Source of the DNA: Gymnothorax reevesii
Lineage: Eukaryota; Chordata; Actinopteri; Anguilliformes; Muraenidae
Assembly: GCA_029721435.1 (NCBI GenBank)
Contig: CM056580.1
Span: 26,902,367-26,966,366, forward strand
Direction: 5' to 3'
DNA: 64,000 nt
Below the pieces are notes generated by a model that was given only the letters and a program-made list of their open reading frames with translations, searched no databases and was not told where the DNA came from. The position numbers and the translations under genes are program-made. Below, in pieces: positions 11,046 through 23,400 of this stretch (the first letter of the stretch is position 1; each line of letters opens with the position of its first letter).

Positions 11046-14000
11046 TCTCACAAAACGGAACGGGTCATTTTTTTTATGAGAGTACGTTCAGACTGAATGG
11101 TTAATGATGTAAGATGCACAAAGACCTTAATTAACCAGTAAAGATATTATCTTGATATATGGTGAGAAAGAAACCTGATAAAAGTTTTTTTAAACGAACA
11201 CTTTTTAATGAATGACACTTTGGAGATACTTTTGAAGAGTAAGGTTGTTTAGTCAGTTTGAACAAGTAGGAGTTGAACTACATTTATTGTACTGGGTTCA
11301 TGAACGCTGACTCTTGACTGTGACTCCCCTTAAGCCCGTCATTACTCTGCTGACGGGAGAGGAGAGAACGCAAGGCGTTGTATGAAATGTGTTACTTTAC
11401 TTTTTCCTCAACATTCTGCTTTGAGTGGCATTCATTTTAAGGCACCCTTTCAGCTTGTTATTTTTTGAGGACGTTTATTTCTGCTCTTTCATCCTTCCCT
11501 TTCTACATCAAGAGATAAAGGCCAAGGAAATTGTCTCTTCATAAAGGAGTCGTTAAGAATCTGATGACACTGAAATTCCTTTTGTTCATTTCCATCAATT
11601 TCATTGCTATCATCCTCAAAAAAAATGTTGATAACAAGCTGTCATCCTTCATTTCAAATTGCTGTTGATTAGAATGTTCCTCTTTATCCACGGTCAGGGA
11701 GAAATGGAGCTTGGATAAGTGAGGTCCGATTAATTATTTAATTTATAATATGAACTCAGCGAGCCTTAGGTTTTTCAACAGTTCTTTCTTCGATTGAAGA
11801 GGGGTGAAAACGTGTCATCATGATTTCAGAAGCAAGCAAAGTTTATCATCGGAAGGAATTCTTATCTGGACATGTTTACATATTACTGCAAAGTTATTTA
11901 ACCCTGCCATGTGAAAATCTCATGTAATGTTTCTAAAAAAAACAGGTTGGCTTTGCCGTCTAATTTATGGATTTTGTTACTTAATTTGGTAAATATCAAC
12001 ACTTCACTATCCAGATCATTTTGTGGCTATCTGCTGTCATGTTTAATAGTCATTTGGGGGAAATATATTTTTTTCAGAACACAGCCTTCGGACAGTATGT
12101 ATGGGTCATTTCCCAGATAATTTGGTTGCTATCAATGGTTGTGCTTACTGGTCATTTGGGGCTGTCCGTATATCTCTCTATTGTGCATTGAGTAGGCATT
12201 TATGAGCCTCTTCACCGGTCATTTAGTTGGTGTTTATGGGCCTTTACAGATATTTCAGTGATTTTCCATTGAGCGACACTTCTCGTGTGAGTCCAAGTCG
12301 GATTCTTTGCCGTGGCTTCACAGTCTACTTTACGAGCCTTTGACAAGTTTTAATGGAACTGCCTTATTTATGGACCTTTTCACTGCGCGTAGTGGGTGCA
12401 CTGCTATATTTGGAGAGTATTTACGGATGGTTTTGGCTGACCCTTGTGACCCCGGATGTTGTGACATATGGGGAACTGGGGTCATTGTTCTTGGATTTAA
12501 GATTCAAAATCTTGTGAATCCAAGCTGGGAGTGCAGCCATCATCTTAACACAAAACATGAATAGCCTTTGAAATCACAGGGTTCTTCCATGTATGTTTTT
12601 TTATAATATTGGCTGTAATTAAAGAATTTTTTTTATCGCTTTTTTATTTATTTGCAATACAGCTAATGAAATACCTGAATTATATGATATAAACATTTAA
12701 ACTAGCATATATTCAACTCAAAAACATTGTTTTATGAAATGACATGGATGTGATAAATGTATTACTGTCTGCATATGCTGAGAGCATATGCTGATTTCAG
12801 GGGAGTATACTCATTCATAACAAATAGCCGCGATTACACACAATCATTTAATAACAAATCATGCCCTTTGTGCTAACGGCTGGCTTGTAGGATGAAAAAA
12901 AAAAGCATATTTCATAAACAATCTGTGAATAAATAAACAAAGCAGATGGAAAATTTGCAGCAATCAAGATACATGAATATCACTCAGCTCATGTTATGAT
13001 TGCTCGCTATTTTGTTACTGGCACACGGGGGCCCTTAATTTCCTCTTCTGTGGTGCTTGCATCAGTGAGGCTGCATGGTATTGATCTTAAGAGTGGCCAA
13101 AGTGGTCATTATGACAATGGCATATAATGTGTGTGTGTGTGCGTGTGTGTGTGCACCATGTTTACTTGAAATCAAGATCTCAGCTTTGCAAACAAAATTA
13201 GAGAGTCAGTAAAACAAATAGCACAGCCACGAGCATCAGTGAGTGGCAGGAGATGAGACTGGAACTCGGGCCTCCAGGACTGGGAGCGAGGGAGGGGGGT
13301 ATTTAATCCACTTTGAGGGAAGTAACAGTGGCAGCTAAGGGACAGGTCAAGCAGCTACTGGATTTTATTGGAATCATATGTCAGGCCTGAATGTGCCACG
13401 AGACATGTACTGCCGCAATATTTACATTACCCTCCGTGCGTGCGTGATAGGGTGAAATGCCCCAAGCCCCTGATTAACTGCAGCCTCGCCTTTTAGTGCT
13501 GCCGTTTTGCAAAGTGACAGACAGAAACGGGTAATGTTATTTTAACTCATGGAGAAGACTGCCAGGAGGCACTCAGTTTACTTTTAGTCATGGCTAATTT
13601 GTAAGTATCGCATCTTCTCTTTTTTGTACTTGTTGTAGTCCACTTAAGTCAAGGGAGAGAGCCTGTGAATCCAGTTTGGTGATTTAGAGTAAGTGAGCAT
13701 ATCTTATTCGGAGCAGTCAGATTGGAGCTTTCCTGTGCTATACAGTTCTTCAGTCGTAATAATAATAAAAAGAGGATAAACATTATTCAGGGAATATCTG
13801 GGCTCTGAGTTTTCTCAGAAGCGCGCTCTGATCCAGCTTAATGGCTGCTTGTGGATTCAAAGTGGTGCGGCAGAATTGGTCCCAGGCGGAAAGCGTCGGT
13901 CGTGACTCATGCATCGGGTCAGGGGTCGGTCATGACCCCGCGGTGGGATGTGGTGTGTTTTCGTGGCCATGTGGCAGCAGGAGAGGACTGAAGCAGTGAA

Positions 14001-14738
14001 GCAGAAAGCGAATGGACTAGTTTTCTCCCCTTTCGCTGAACCTTAGACCTTAACTACCGTCATCAACCCCAATCTCTCCATCTTCCTCTGTCCCAGGATG
14101 TATCAAACCTTGTCTCCCTCCCGCTTGCTTTCTTCTTCTCTCCCTCTTTCCTATTCTTTATCTTTGTTTTATATCGCTCTCTTAATTTTGACTGAATACG
14201 CTTACTTAGCATGGAGTTTACCTTCTGTTAGTGAATAATATACTTGATAATCCCTTTTCAGAAAAAGTTTGGACGGCGCAGAAAATGTAAGTGAATAATG
14301 ATAGCAGACAATGTAAATCTTGTTTGTTCTGTGTTAAATTGAAACAGTACAGTCCTTCTTCCACATGTCCGTCCACCCGTCCGCACATCAAAACTGGAAC
14401 AACTGATGCCACAATTCGCCAAATCTTGACTTGGAGGGCTGTGAAAAGCTAAGGGGATGTGAACAGCACTCCCCTGTTTCAAATATAATGGAACATGTTG
14501 CTGGCATTTTAGATAGTTCATTTTTTTTTTCCAAAAACAAAAAAGAAGAGGAAATTTAGATCAATAAAATCTTGAAATTCATGGTCCATCCATCGTATTT
14601 CGATTTAATTCAGATTAAGTATGTCTTACAAATCACTGTTATTGTTTTTACTCGCATTTTTCATTTACATTTTCAGGTTTGTATGTGATTTATAGACGCT
14701 TGCACACACAAACAAACACGTGGGCACACGCACACACT
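11046..14738. other. non-coding DNA, no gene recognised
   Basis: Mostly unique AT-rich sequence. A tandem duplicated octamer-like gcatatgctgagagcatatgctga occurs near 12772, with a short (TG)n tract at 13128-13153. Open frames near 11911 and 12307 have no recognisable domain. The stretch around 12690-13110 looks like ordinary low-repeat intergenic or intronic DNA and could contain conserved elements, which cannot be judged without alignment. Confidence 0.4.
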
Positions 14739-16590
14739 GTTGTGTTCTGTGGGTCTTTGTGTTTTGGTTAGTCAATTTAGGTTTTATTATTTTTGTGATG
14801 TTTGTTTTTCGTCTGATGGTTTTAGTGTTTCCACATTTGGTATCTCTCCCGTGTTATTCCGGTCCACGTCTTACCCATGTACGGTTTTTGTTTTTTCCCC
14901 TGTCACGTCATTAGTTCGTTGCCGTTTCTGTCGTAATAGATTGTGTCACTATTTCGGGTGATTTAATGGATTCTGGGTTTCAGCCTTTCTTCTGATCTCA
15001 TTTGCTTAATTCATCTTACTTTTCTATCTTACTAACCGTACTTACAGTTTGTTGTTTTCTAGAATTTACAAACCAAAACTAACCTTGTATATAAGACTAA
15101 CGTACTAACGAGCACTCAGGATTGTACAGCTGCACTTACAAATTGACTAATGACCTCTCCGCATTTCGCCTTGTTCTAGTCGCCGCCTCCTGCTCTCACC
15201 TAATCTCCTTTGCTGCATTTCTTGCAGATTCTCCGCAAATTCTCTCATCTCTGTCCTGCCTCCTTCTCTGTGCTCTTAGAAGTCCTTATCCAGTTTATTT
15301 ATCCTGTCTATGGGAGAGTCTTGTGATCCTTGTCCGTGTATTGGTGTTTTCCTGTTTCATGTAATTAGGTTTCCGTCATGTTCCACACCTTGTTATTTAT
15401 ATTATTTTCAGCACCTGTGTCTGTCCGTGCCCGCTCCCTATATATTTCCCGGCTCTGCAGAGCTGTGGAGATCTGACTTCAGTTCTGTGCCAGTTCCGTG
15501 TAGAGCAGTCTCCCAGTCCTAGGCAGAGGCAGACCTGAGTGCAGTCCCGTGCCGAGCAGTCCTGTGCAGTCCTATGCGGTTCCAGCTAGTGCAGTCTGGC
15601 AGACATCTCCCGCGCCCTTCGTGTGCGGGTGTCCCTATGCCTCCCGAGCCTTCTGTGTCCGAGTGTCCCTGTGCCTCCCGAGTCTGCCATCCGACAGCTG
15701 TGCTTCCCGGGTTAGCCATCTTCCAGCTGTGCCTTTCCGAGTCTGCCATCTGCACCAACTGTCTTCCCGAGTCTGCCATCTGCGCCAGCTGTGTCTTCCC
15801 GTGTCTGCCATCTGCGCCAGCTGTGCCTTCCGAGTCTGCCATCTGCCAGCTGAGCCTTCCCGAGCCTGCCATCTGCCAGCTGTGTCCTCCCGATTCTGCC
15901 ATCTGCCAGCTGTGCCTTCCAGAGTCTGCCAGCTGTGTCCTCCCGATTCTGCCATCTGCCAGCTGTGCCTTCCCGAGTCTGCCATCTGCACCAACTGTCT
16001 TCCCGAGTCTGCCATCTGCGCCAGCTGTGTCTTCCCGTGTCTGCCAGCTGTGCCTTCCAAGTCTGCCATCTGCCAGCTGAGCCTTCCCGAGTCTGCCATC
16101 TGCCAGCTGCGCCTTCCCGAGTCTGCCATCTGTGCCAGCTGTGCCTTCCCGAGTCTGCCATCTGCGCCAGCTGTGCCTCCCCGACTCTGCCATCTGCGCC
16201 AGTTGTGCCTCCCCGAGCCTCCCCGAGCCTCCTGTGTCTGAGTGCCCCAGTTCGTGCTGCCCCCTTGTGTTCCCGAGAGCCATGTTCGCCAGCTGCACCT
16301 CCCGAGTCTGCCATCTGCCAGCTATGCTTCCCCAAGCTTCCTGTGTCTGAGTGCCCCAGTCCATGCTACCCTCTAGTGTTCCCGAGTGCCCCAGTCCGTG
16401 TTACCCTCCAGTGTTCCCGAGTTCCCCAGTTTTGCATACTAGCCATTCCTGAGTTTTTCCCCTTTTCAGTGCTTGTGCACGGTGTTTGTTTTGGCCTGTG
16501 TGCCACGTTTTCATTCTTTCCCTAGTCTTTTGAGTTATTCATTAAATCTGGTTTTCATTGCATTTGGTGTCTCTCCCCACTGTTCCGTGT
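14739..16590 (+). repeat. LTR-like sequence, copy 1, with internal minisatellite
   Basis: It aligns along most of its first part with 17274-18424. Shared blocks in the same order include tttcgggtgat, a (c)tttgctgcattt block, aacgagcact(c/a), ggattgta and a gatccttgtccg block. It carries a TATA-like ccctatatatttccc near 15440 and an ATTAAA poly(A)-type signal near 16543. Pyrimidine richness and lack of coding potential fit a Ty3/gypsy-type LTR. The minisatellite at 15650-16345 lies downstream of the TATA-like motif. Termini are approximate and no target duplication was found. Confidence 0.5.
15650..16345 (+). repeat. minisatellite of 30-32-bp units
   Basis: About 20 imperfect units centre on gtctgccatctgc followed by (gc)cagctgtgcc and ttcccga. 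Common unit lengths are 30 and 32 nt, with some truncated units. Several frames are open on both strands across the array (for example 15519-16364 minus and 15549-16241 plus) because the units lack stop codons. The encoded PESAICQL-like or GRHSWQMAD-like repeats are by-products, not evidence of a protein. Confidence 0.9.
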
Positions 16591-17273
16591 TCTCTCTGTG
16601 TTTTCCCCGTGTTTTCTTAACACACACACACACACACGCAAATACACACACAAGACCAGGAGTGACAGGAGGAGCTCAGACAGTAATGACCTTGATATGT
16701 AATGTAAACAACACTGTACTGAGCTATACAGTATATGTACGTACAGAACTCCTCTCTCTCTCTCTCTCTCTCTCTCTTCTTTGAGCCCTCGCTGTCCAGC
16801 TTGTTCTCTAGGTCTTAAGTATGAGGTGTGAACAACTGGCTGGTGCCACATCTGAAATGCTGGGGTTCAGAGTTCAGGCGGAGTGCATTACGGACACATT
16901 CTGCGAGGATCAACACATTGACCGATATCATGAGAGCATCAGCGTATTGTGTTGGCAGAATGCCTATGGGCATCAACACATTGTTTGCTTGGTCAAAATA
17001 AAGCGTGTCTGTCAAACTGTCTGCTTGTGTGCCAGTCATATAATCCAGGCAAAGGCTATTCCCCCAACTGTTGGGCAAAGTGTCAGTTTTGTTATTCACC
17101 CAACCATTCTCAGCCAATGACGTGTGGAATATTTTGTGAGTGACATTTTTAGATGAAACTTTGGTGCCATTTTAATGGTGTCATCTGGAGCGTGCCATCA
17201 CAAAGACAGTATTGGGAATAAGAGCAACTTTCCCCCCCGTTCCAACAACGATTTGGGGAATATGAGGAACGTT
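16591..17273. other. spacer between the two LTR-like copies
   Basis: It contains a (CA)n tract at about 16620-16650, a (CT)n tract at 16748-16778 and about 450 bp of unique sequence. Open frames on opposite strands (about 16815-17120) overlap each other and match no gag, protease or polymerase motif. The spacer therefore does not look like a retroelement interior, which favours two separate solo LTRs. Confidence 0.45.
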
Positions 17274-18424
17274 TGTTATGATTCCGTCATGTCTAGCCTG
17301 ACCATGCCTTGTATTGTGTATTGTGATTTGGTTGCCTGGTTATGTTCATGTTTTGTCTTAGTATAATTTTGCCATGTTTTTGTTATTGCCACGTCTTGTA
17401 CCCTTGCCATTATGCACTTTTCTGTTTTCATTCCGGTCCATGTTTTTGCTTTTGCCCATGCATTGCACTTTGTCTCCCCCTGTTTGGTCTCATGTCTTGT
17501 GTTTGCCCACAGCCCCAGTATTGCGTGCCACTCTTTCGGGTGATCTCATGGTGTCTGGATTTCAACTGTTTCTTCCTACCTCGTTTACTTACTTCCCCTT
17601 GCTTTTCTTTTCTAACCAGTACTAACAGTTTGTTATTTTTGCTAAAGTTACTAACCCAAGCTAACTTTGTACATAATACTAACTTACTTACGAGCACTAG
17701 GGATTGTATATCTGCACCTTACTATTTGATTAACAAGCTCTCTGCACTCTCCCTGTTCTAGTCTCTGCCTCTTGCCTTTACTTAATATTCTTTGCTGCAT
17801 TTCAGTGGATCCTCCACACCTGCTCGCTCTGTCCTTTCTCTCATTGTCTGTGCACGTTAGAACTCCCTAACCAGAGCTGTGTGTCTGTCTATAGGCTTTC
17901 TTTTGATCCTTGTCCGCGTTTTGGCTTTTGCCTATTTCATGTGATTATGTTCTCCCTCATGTTTGCTTCTTTGTAGTTAGTCTGATTTCCTACACCTGTT
18001 TTTTGTTTGGCATGGGACCTCCCGTATGTGTATATTAGCAGTCTTCTCACAGCAGTTCCTTGTCAGAACGTTTCCCTAGTTTACTTGTGCTGCTCTCGTT
18101 TTTGCCTTGTACCTTGTAGTGTTGCTCTTCTGACTGGACTGTCCTTGACTTTTGATTTTTGGCTCTGTTTTGGTACCTTTATCTGCATCTGTTAACGAAC
18201 CCTTTTTCTGCCCAACTGCGAATACTGTTATTGCTGCCCTGGTTTTTCGACTCGGATTCTGCCCTGTGGATTGTGATTTTTGGATTGTCGACTTTGTACT
18301 GTTGCCTTCTGCTCTGCGGGGGTTCACCCCTTCGCTCAATAAAATCACTTTTACTGCATTACTGGATTCTCGCGACTGGTTCCTTAATGCTACCTCACAA
18401 CTTTACTTGCTGTATCACCAACAG
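17274..18424 (+). repeat. LTR-like sequence, copy 2 (probable solo LTR)
   Basis: It starts TGTTATGATTCCG at 17274 and probably ends ACCAACA at 18424. A poly(A)-type signal, caataaaatcac, lies near 18338 and is followed by a short 3' part, as expected of R-U5. The upstream half is homologous to 14739-15400, so this is a repeated family. No protein-coding domain is seen. Exact target duplications were not found, so the termini are approximate. Confidence 0.5.
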
Positions 18425-19489
18425 TTGGATAAATAGCCACTCTGTATAAACCTAATGTCAGTCTCATAGTCCATACTATTTTTACAACTTAAAGGCTATG
18501 GTCACATAATACTATACAGGTATAATAACAAGCAGTAACATAATTTCTCTTGTGTACTCCAAAATATGTCGATGTTACGAGCATACACATACATGTATAC
18601 ATGTATGGGGGGGGGGGTGGCAGGATCCAAAAAATGCTTGTTCGTTGGCACAAGGACATATGTCGATCAGTTTTTCTAATTTTTTTTTTTTTAATTATTA
18701 TTGATCAGGGTTATAAGGAGATGGCTATCACAGCAACATACAACAAATAAAAGTCAGGAATAAACCCTTTCATCAACAACATCACAGGGCACACACACTA
18801 TTCACACTCACTCATATGAAGGATTCAATGTTGGTAATATTGTGGGATTATGTTTTTGAACAAATATTACATATTTATACAAGAGTTCTGACCATACACT
18901 GTGTTTGATTGACAGACATTCCTCGCTATATTACAATGTATGATTTACATCAATATAGGAATGAGTACCTCGTCTCCTAGCCGCAATCCAAACATAGTGA
19001 AATTGATTCTGACACAATATTGCTTGTAGACCTAAAGAAAAACACAAAAGCAAAAGGAGCCTTTACTGCTGCAGGTTGCAGGCAGATTGTTTGTTTGGCC
19101 AGCTGTCAGACATATTTTACATGTCACTGTTACGTCATGCAATGTCTTTCTTTTTGCTGAGCATCATGAACTGTAGGCAGACAATCAATAATATCGCAGT
19201 AGTTCATCAAATTCAGCAAACACAGGGGCTGAAGGTATTTTAGATTCGTCTGAAATGTCCTGAATGATTTGTATCAAAAATATCTTTTGACATTTGAATT
19301 TCTTCTCTGCAGCTAGCTAGCTTGGCTCTTACTAATTTGGTTTCCAGTGGGAGTTCTTCATGCATGTGCATACTGGATACGGAAGCGAGGAAACGGCCAG
19401 GTACCTGCCTTATTTTTTGACTTCTTTTCAGCGCTTCAGAAGTACAGGCTGTCAGGCAGAAGTGTTTATAAGTTGCAGAAGTGCACATG
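18425..19489. other. non-coding, nothing recognised
   Basis: A short ACATGTATAC palindromic run and a G(10) tract lie near 18590-18618, and a T-rich run near 18680. I recognise no gene. Confidence 0.4.
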
Positions 19490-19665
19490 TATGGGTTGAG
19501 AGACCAGTTAGTTTTTCACTTGTTTGTTCTTCAATTAACTGCTTAGTAAACAATTAGTTACCATCCAGTTTTTGAGAAACTCCAAATCAAATTTAATAAA
19601 GTAGCAAATGATTTGTTATTTGAGCAACAAATGAGGAATTAATGAAGAACCAACAAACTTTACTG
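19490..19665. repeat. fragment of an interspersed repeat related to 52440-53500
   Basis: Blocks such as caaatgatttgttat, caacaaatgaggaatta and caaatcaaattt also occur, in either orientation, in the palindromic repeat at 52440-53500. This indicates a dispersed family. No termini are visible. Confidence 0.5.
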
Positions 19666-20204
19666 CATGCACCTTATTGTCGAGTTTTACTGAAATTTAC
19701 AATTATTGGAATACACTGAATGTAAAATCTGAAAAAATATTTCATTGGGACATTCTCCTGTGTTTCGTTTATCATGACAACAAAATTATTGTGTTTTACA
19801 TAATTAATGCTAAACTTACCACAGCGATACATCTTGCCCTTGTTTATTTATTCTTTATAAGTCCCAGCCTTTATGAAAAATCATATGTACATAAATGTCC
19901 AGGATAAACAAGCCATAATCCCTTTGGTAATATCCCCATTGCTTTCAGACAGGTGTTAATTGCTTCTGGGTAACACCTGATGGATGTGGAGAAAGAAGGG
20001 AAGACTCAGTCTGTATGTACATGTATTAATATCACATACCAAGATTCAGTGGATTAATACTGAGCTGGACGAACACCGACTTGGCTGCTTCAATGCATGG
20101 GCTTACTGGGGCTTCAGTACCAGGGCCAATATATTTATTTTTAAAAATCTCACTGTAATTTGACAAATTTTCTGTCTATCATTTGATATTTATGTCCAAA
20201 ACTG
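19666..20204. other. non-coding, nothing recognised
   Basis: AT-rich sequence. An open frame at 19677-19907 has no recognisable content. Confidence 0.4.
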
Positions 20205-20460
20205 TGTTATGATCCAGACAAGGAACATGATGCAGACTCAGGGAACAATTCACTGGAGGGTATTTATTGGTAGGAATACAGTAATAATTGGAGAAGGGGC
20301 CAAAGCCCAGAACAAGGAGGAGATGGTCCAGCATAGATGGAATAGACTGCTGAGGGTAATGATGTCCCAACCAGGTCCGTCCTGGAGCAGAGGCCTTATG
20401 GTGTAACTCCCACTAAGGCAGGACTGTCAGACAGCAGGTCCAAAGAGTTTAACAGGATCA
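20205..20460 (-). repeat. LTR-like fragment
   Basis: Read on the minus strand it ends gatcataaca, with an AATAAATA poly(A)-type signal about 60 nt upstream, which resembles the 3' end of a gypsy-type LTR. The other end is not defined. A similar ggccttacg...ggctaaggc motif recurs near 20630. Confidence 0.35.
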
Positions 20461-23400
20461 CAGTCCCAACCTTGAAGACTGATAATAAGGCCTTGCATTT
20501 TGTTCCCATTAATTAAACTCCAATGAGTAATTACATATTTCACAATCATAAACGTTACAATAAAGAAGAAAATAGTATTATTTTTACTAGAAGACATGAA
20601 CTGACAAGTTACAAAGACTCTCGGCCCCAGGGCCTTACGCCCGGCTAAGGCGGGGAAGAACATCTATTATATCTGTAATTTTACCAGAAGATTCTGAAAA
20701 GGCTCTTCATCTCGTTATATATGGGAATCTAGCCCAATGAACAGCTTCATAGGGAAAGGTCTATGAAATGCCAAGAATGAAAGGCATTTCAGAAAATTTT
20801 ATTGAAAATTGGAAGCGTTCAAATTGAGAAGAATATGAGGAGAACATTGAGAAGATATATAAAATTGAAACCTGAGCTACTGGCATAGGATAACCTGATC
20901 TAATTGTATAAAAACCTCTATCTGGTAAGATTTCTGCCCCTCTATATGTCTAGATGATAGCCTTTACTCACTGGATTTTCAGCTTGTGATGACCAGACTA
21001 TGTAAAAAATTTAGCAAAAAAATGTTTTTTCTTCCCTACTGGACACCATCTTGTTTCAACTCCTTGCAGCACATTGTAAGTTTGCTACAGCTGCATCGAC
21101 ACAGCTGAGGCTCTCAATTATCAATGTTAAAACTCACTTGTAAAAGACTGAATTTAGTCCTATGAAAGTATTATTGCTTCTTCTTTAACAGGGCTCTTAT
21201 GCACGATGAAGGTTGCATTGTTTCGGTGGTTTGCAGTCCATGTTTTGTATCTGTGTTCATGTTCTATTTGTGCACTCTGCGTGCACTCTGTTATTAGAAG
21301 CTTCAGATAAGAGCATCTGCTAAACAAACATGAATGTTAATGGAGCCAGTCCTTTTCAGGGGTCGGTGCAAGTCGTCCAGCTGAAAATCCTCAATTGTTT
21401 TTGGAGTATCTGAAGCCTACAAGCGCTACAGCCCAGCGCTAACACCAGCTGTCCCAAAATACCCAGTGTAATTAGCTGCGGCTAACGAGCCGGCTAACTC
21501 TCTGGAATGCCTGCATGTTGAAGGTGGAAAATAATAAACTTCTTTGGTTGGCAGCTGTCTGACCCAGGGGGGTGGGCGGCCAGCCCATTTTCATTGCTGT
21601 GACACGCTCTACCCGCCAGCTTCTCCACGGCGACCATCACCATAACAACCACCTTTTGTTGCAGGTATTTTTGGGGCTATGCACTCAGAAAATGATTTTG
21701 CCAGGCATCACTCTCTGCTCACTTGCTTGTATTCTCTCTGTTCCTTTTTCCCTCCTTCGCTTCACTATTTGTGGCCACTCTGCCATGACTCTCTGGCGGC
21801 ATGCAGTACTTGGAGTTATTTTCCTATTGTCACGGGCAGAGAGCAGCTTTCCATAGTGGAGTAAAATAAAGTTGAAAATGGCAGAGGAAAGAACAAATGG
21901 GTAGAGCAAAAAAACCAAAGTACTGAATTCTACTTACCTACGACTCAGCTTTGCTTGACAGTACAGAAAGAAAAAGAATGGAGTACACTCTATGAAACAA
22001 AGGCGAGTAGAGTGCACTAGGGAAGTGGAGCTCCAGTTTGAATCAGTGGAGTGCAGTAGTGCTCATTTTCGGGCAGCAGAGTGGAGCAGAGCATTGAGAC
22101 TTGATCATCTGCTCACTTGTGTGGTGGTCATGATGTCTCTGTGACAGTTTCCTGTTTAAGAGTCCTGGTGCAAGTATGCCTCTCATTATGATCCAAAAGA
22201 GGTCTCAAGCCCACAGATGCTGCATACACGCAGTTACTGATCTTCTAAACAGATCAAAGTATCAATCCTTCCATTCTTACTCGCAGTTTTTATTCCTACA
22301 ATTTCACGGCAGTTAAATGGCCTTCAAACTGGAAGCCAAGCACCGGGATCATCAGACCGTTGGGCGTTAAAATAAGAGCCCAGGTGAAGATGTGGGACAG
22401 TGAGCATCATGCTCGGCAGTGAAACTTCTCCTTATCTCCCACTCTTTTTAGATTCTTCCTTTCAGCTTCTTAAAAGAAACCCACGCTGGCTAATGCTGAG
22501 AGACAGATAGGTTGATTAAAAAAAGAAATCCTTTTAATTAGAGCTCTGAAAAGGAATGATGTCTTTAAGCCCCCGGAGCAGGGGTCATCAGTCCAACTCC
22601 TGCACCGCCCCTCTATGAGGCCCCCCTCTCGCCTCCCCATCAGGGAGGGGTTGTTGAGACAATGCTGTAAGCATGTAAGGCTGATTTCCAATACCCAGAT
22701 TATGCCTATTCCTGACTATAAAAAGCATGCTCAGTGAAGATTTGTGGATTATAGTCCAGGCCTAGATTAGTCCAGAAAGTATTCTCAGGAAGTGTTAATC
22801 TGCAGTGTTAATATCCTATTGCATTACATGTAATGCTATTAATATTGCATTCACCACTGCTGTTATGTTAGTCCGGCCCACCTCCATCTTACATACAGTA
22901 TGGCTGTGGCTCTAAATTAATGTAATGATGACATGGATTACCCTCCATCCCATCTAAAATTTCATTGATGATGGAACTCAAATTTTGCTGTAGTTTTTTC
23001 ATCACCAGCATTCCTCAGGCAAATCAGCAGTCACCTTTTTCTCTCCTTGTGTCAGGGAAAATAGGACACAGACACACTTGCATTTATTTGAGTCGAAGTA
23101 AATGGAAAAATGTTGTTTCTAGAAACATCTGTGGAATAAAAAAGTTTGATGAGGGAAACAGACGGGCTGGTGCGGCCCATCTTGGACTTGTCATTTTAAT
23201 CCCAGAGTCTGTTTCCTCTTAAATCACACGCTTCCATGCTTTAACGCCGAAAACTGTCGACCATCTGGAAAAATTCAGCAGAAATGGCTAAAAATGGGTC
23301 TTCAATGTCCTCTTCGTAAACTGACCTCCCTTGGAGGCATGAAAATCATTAACATCTGGCAGGCTTTCCAAATCGGCCCTCCCCTCAGGACAGCTCATGT

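Noticed and set aside
15519..16364. Long overlapping open frames suggesting a repeat protein
   Set aside because: They exist in several frames on both strands of a minisatellite whose units lack stops; unit lengths of 30 and 32 bp break any single frame.
16815..17120. Opposing open frames of about 100 codons
   Set aside because: They are mutually antisense, have no known domain, and lie in a spacer between LTR-like repeats.
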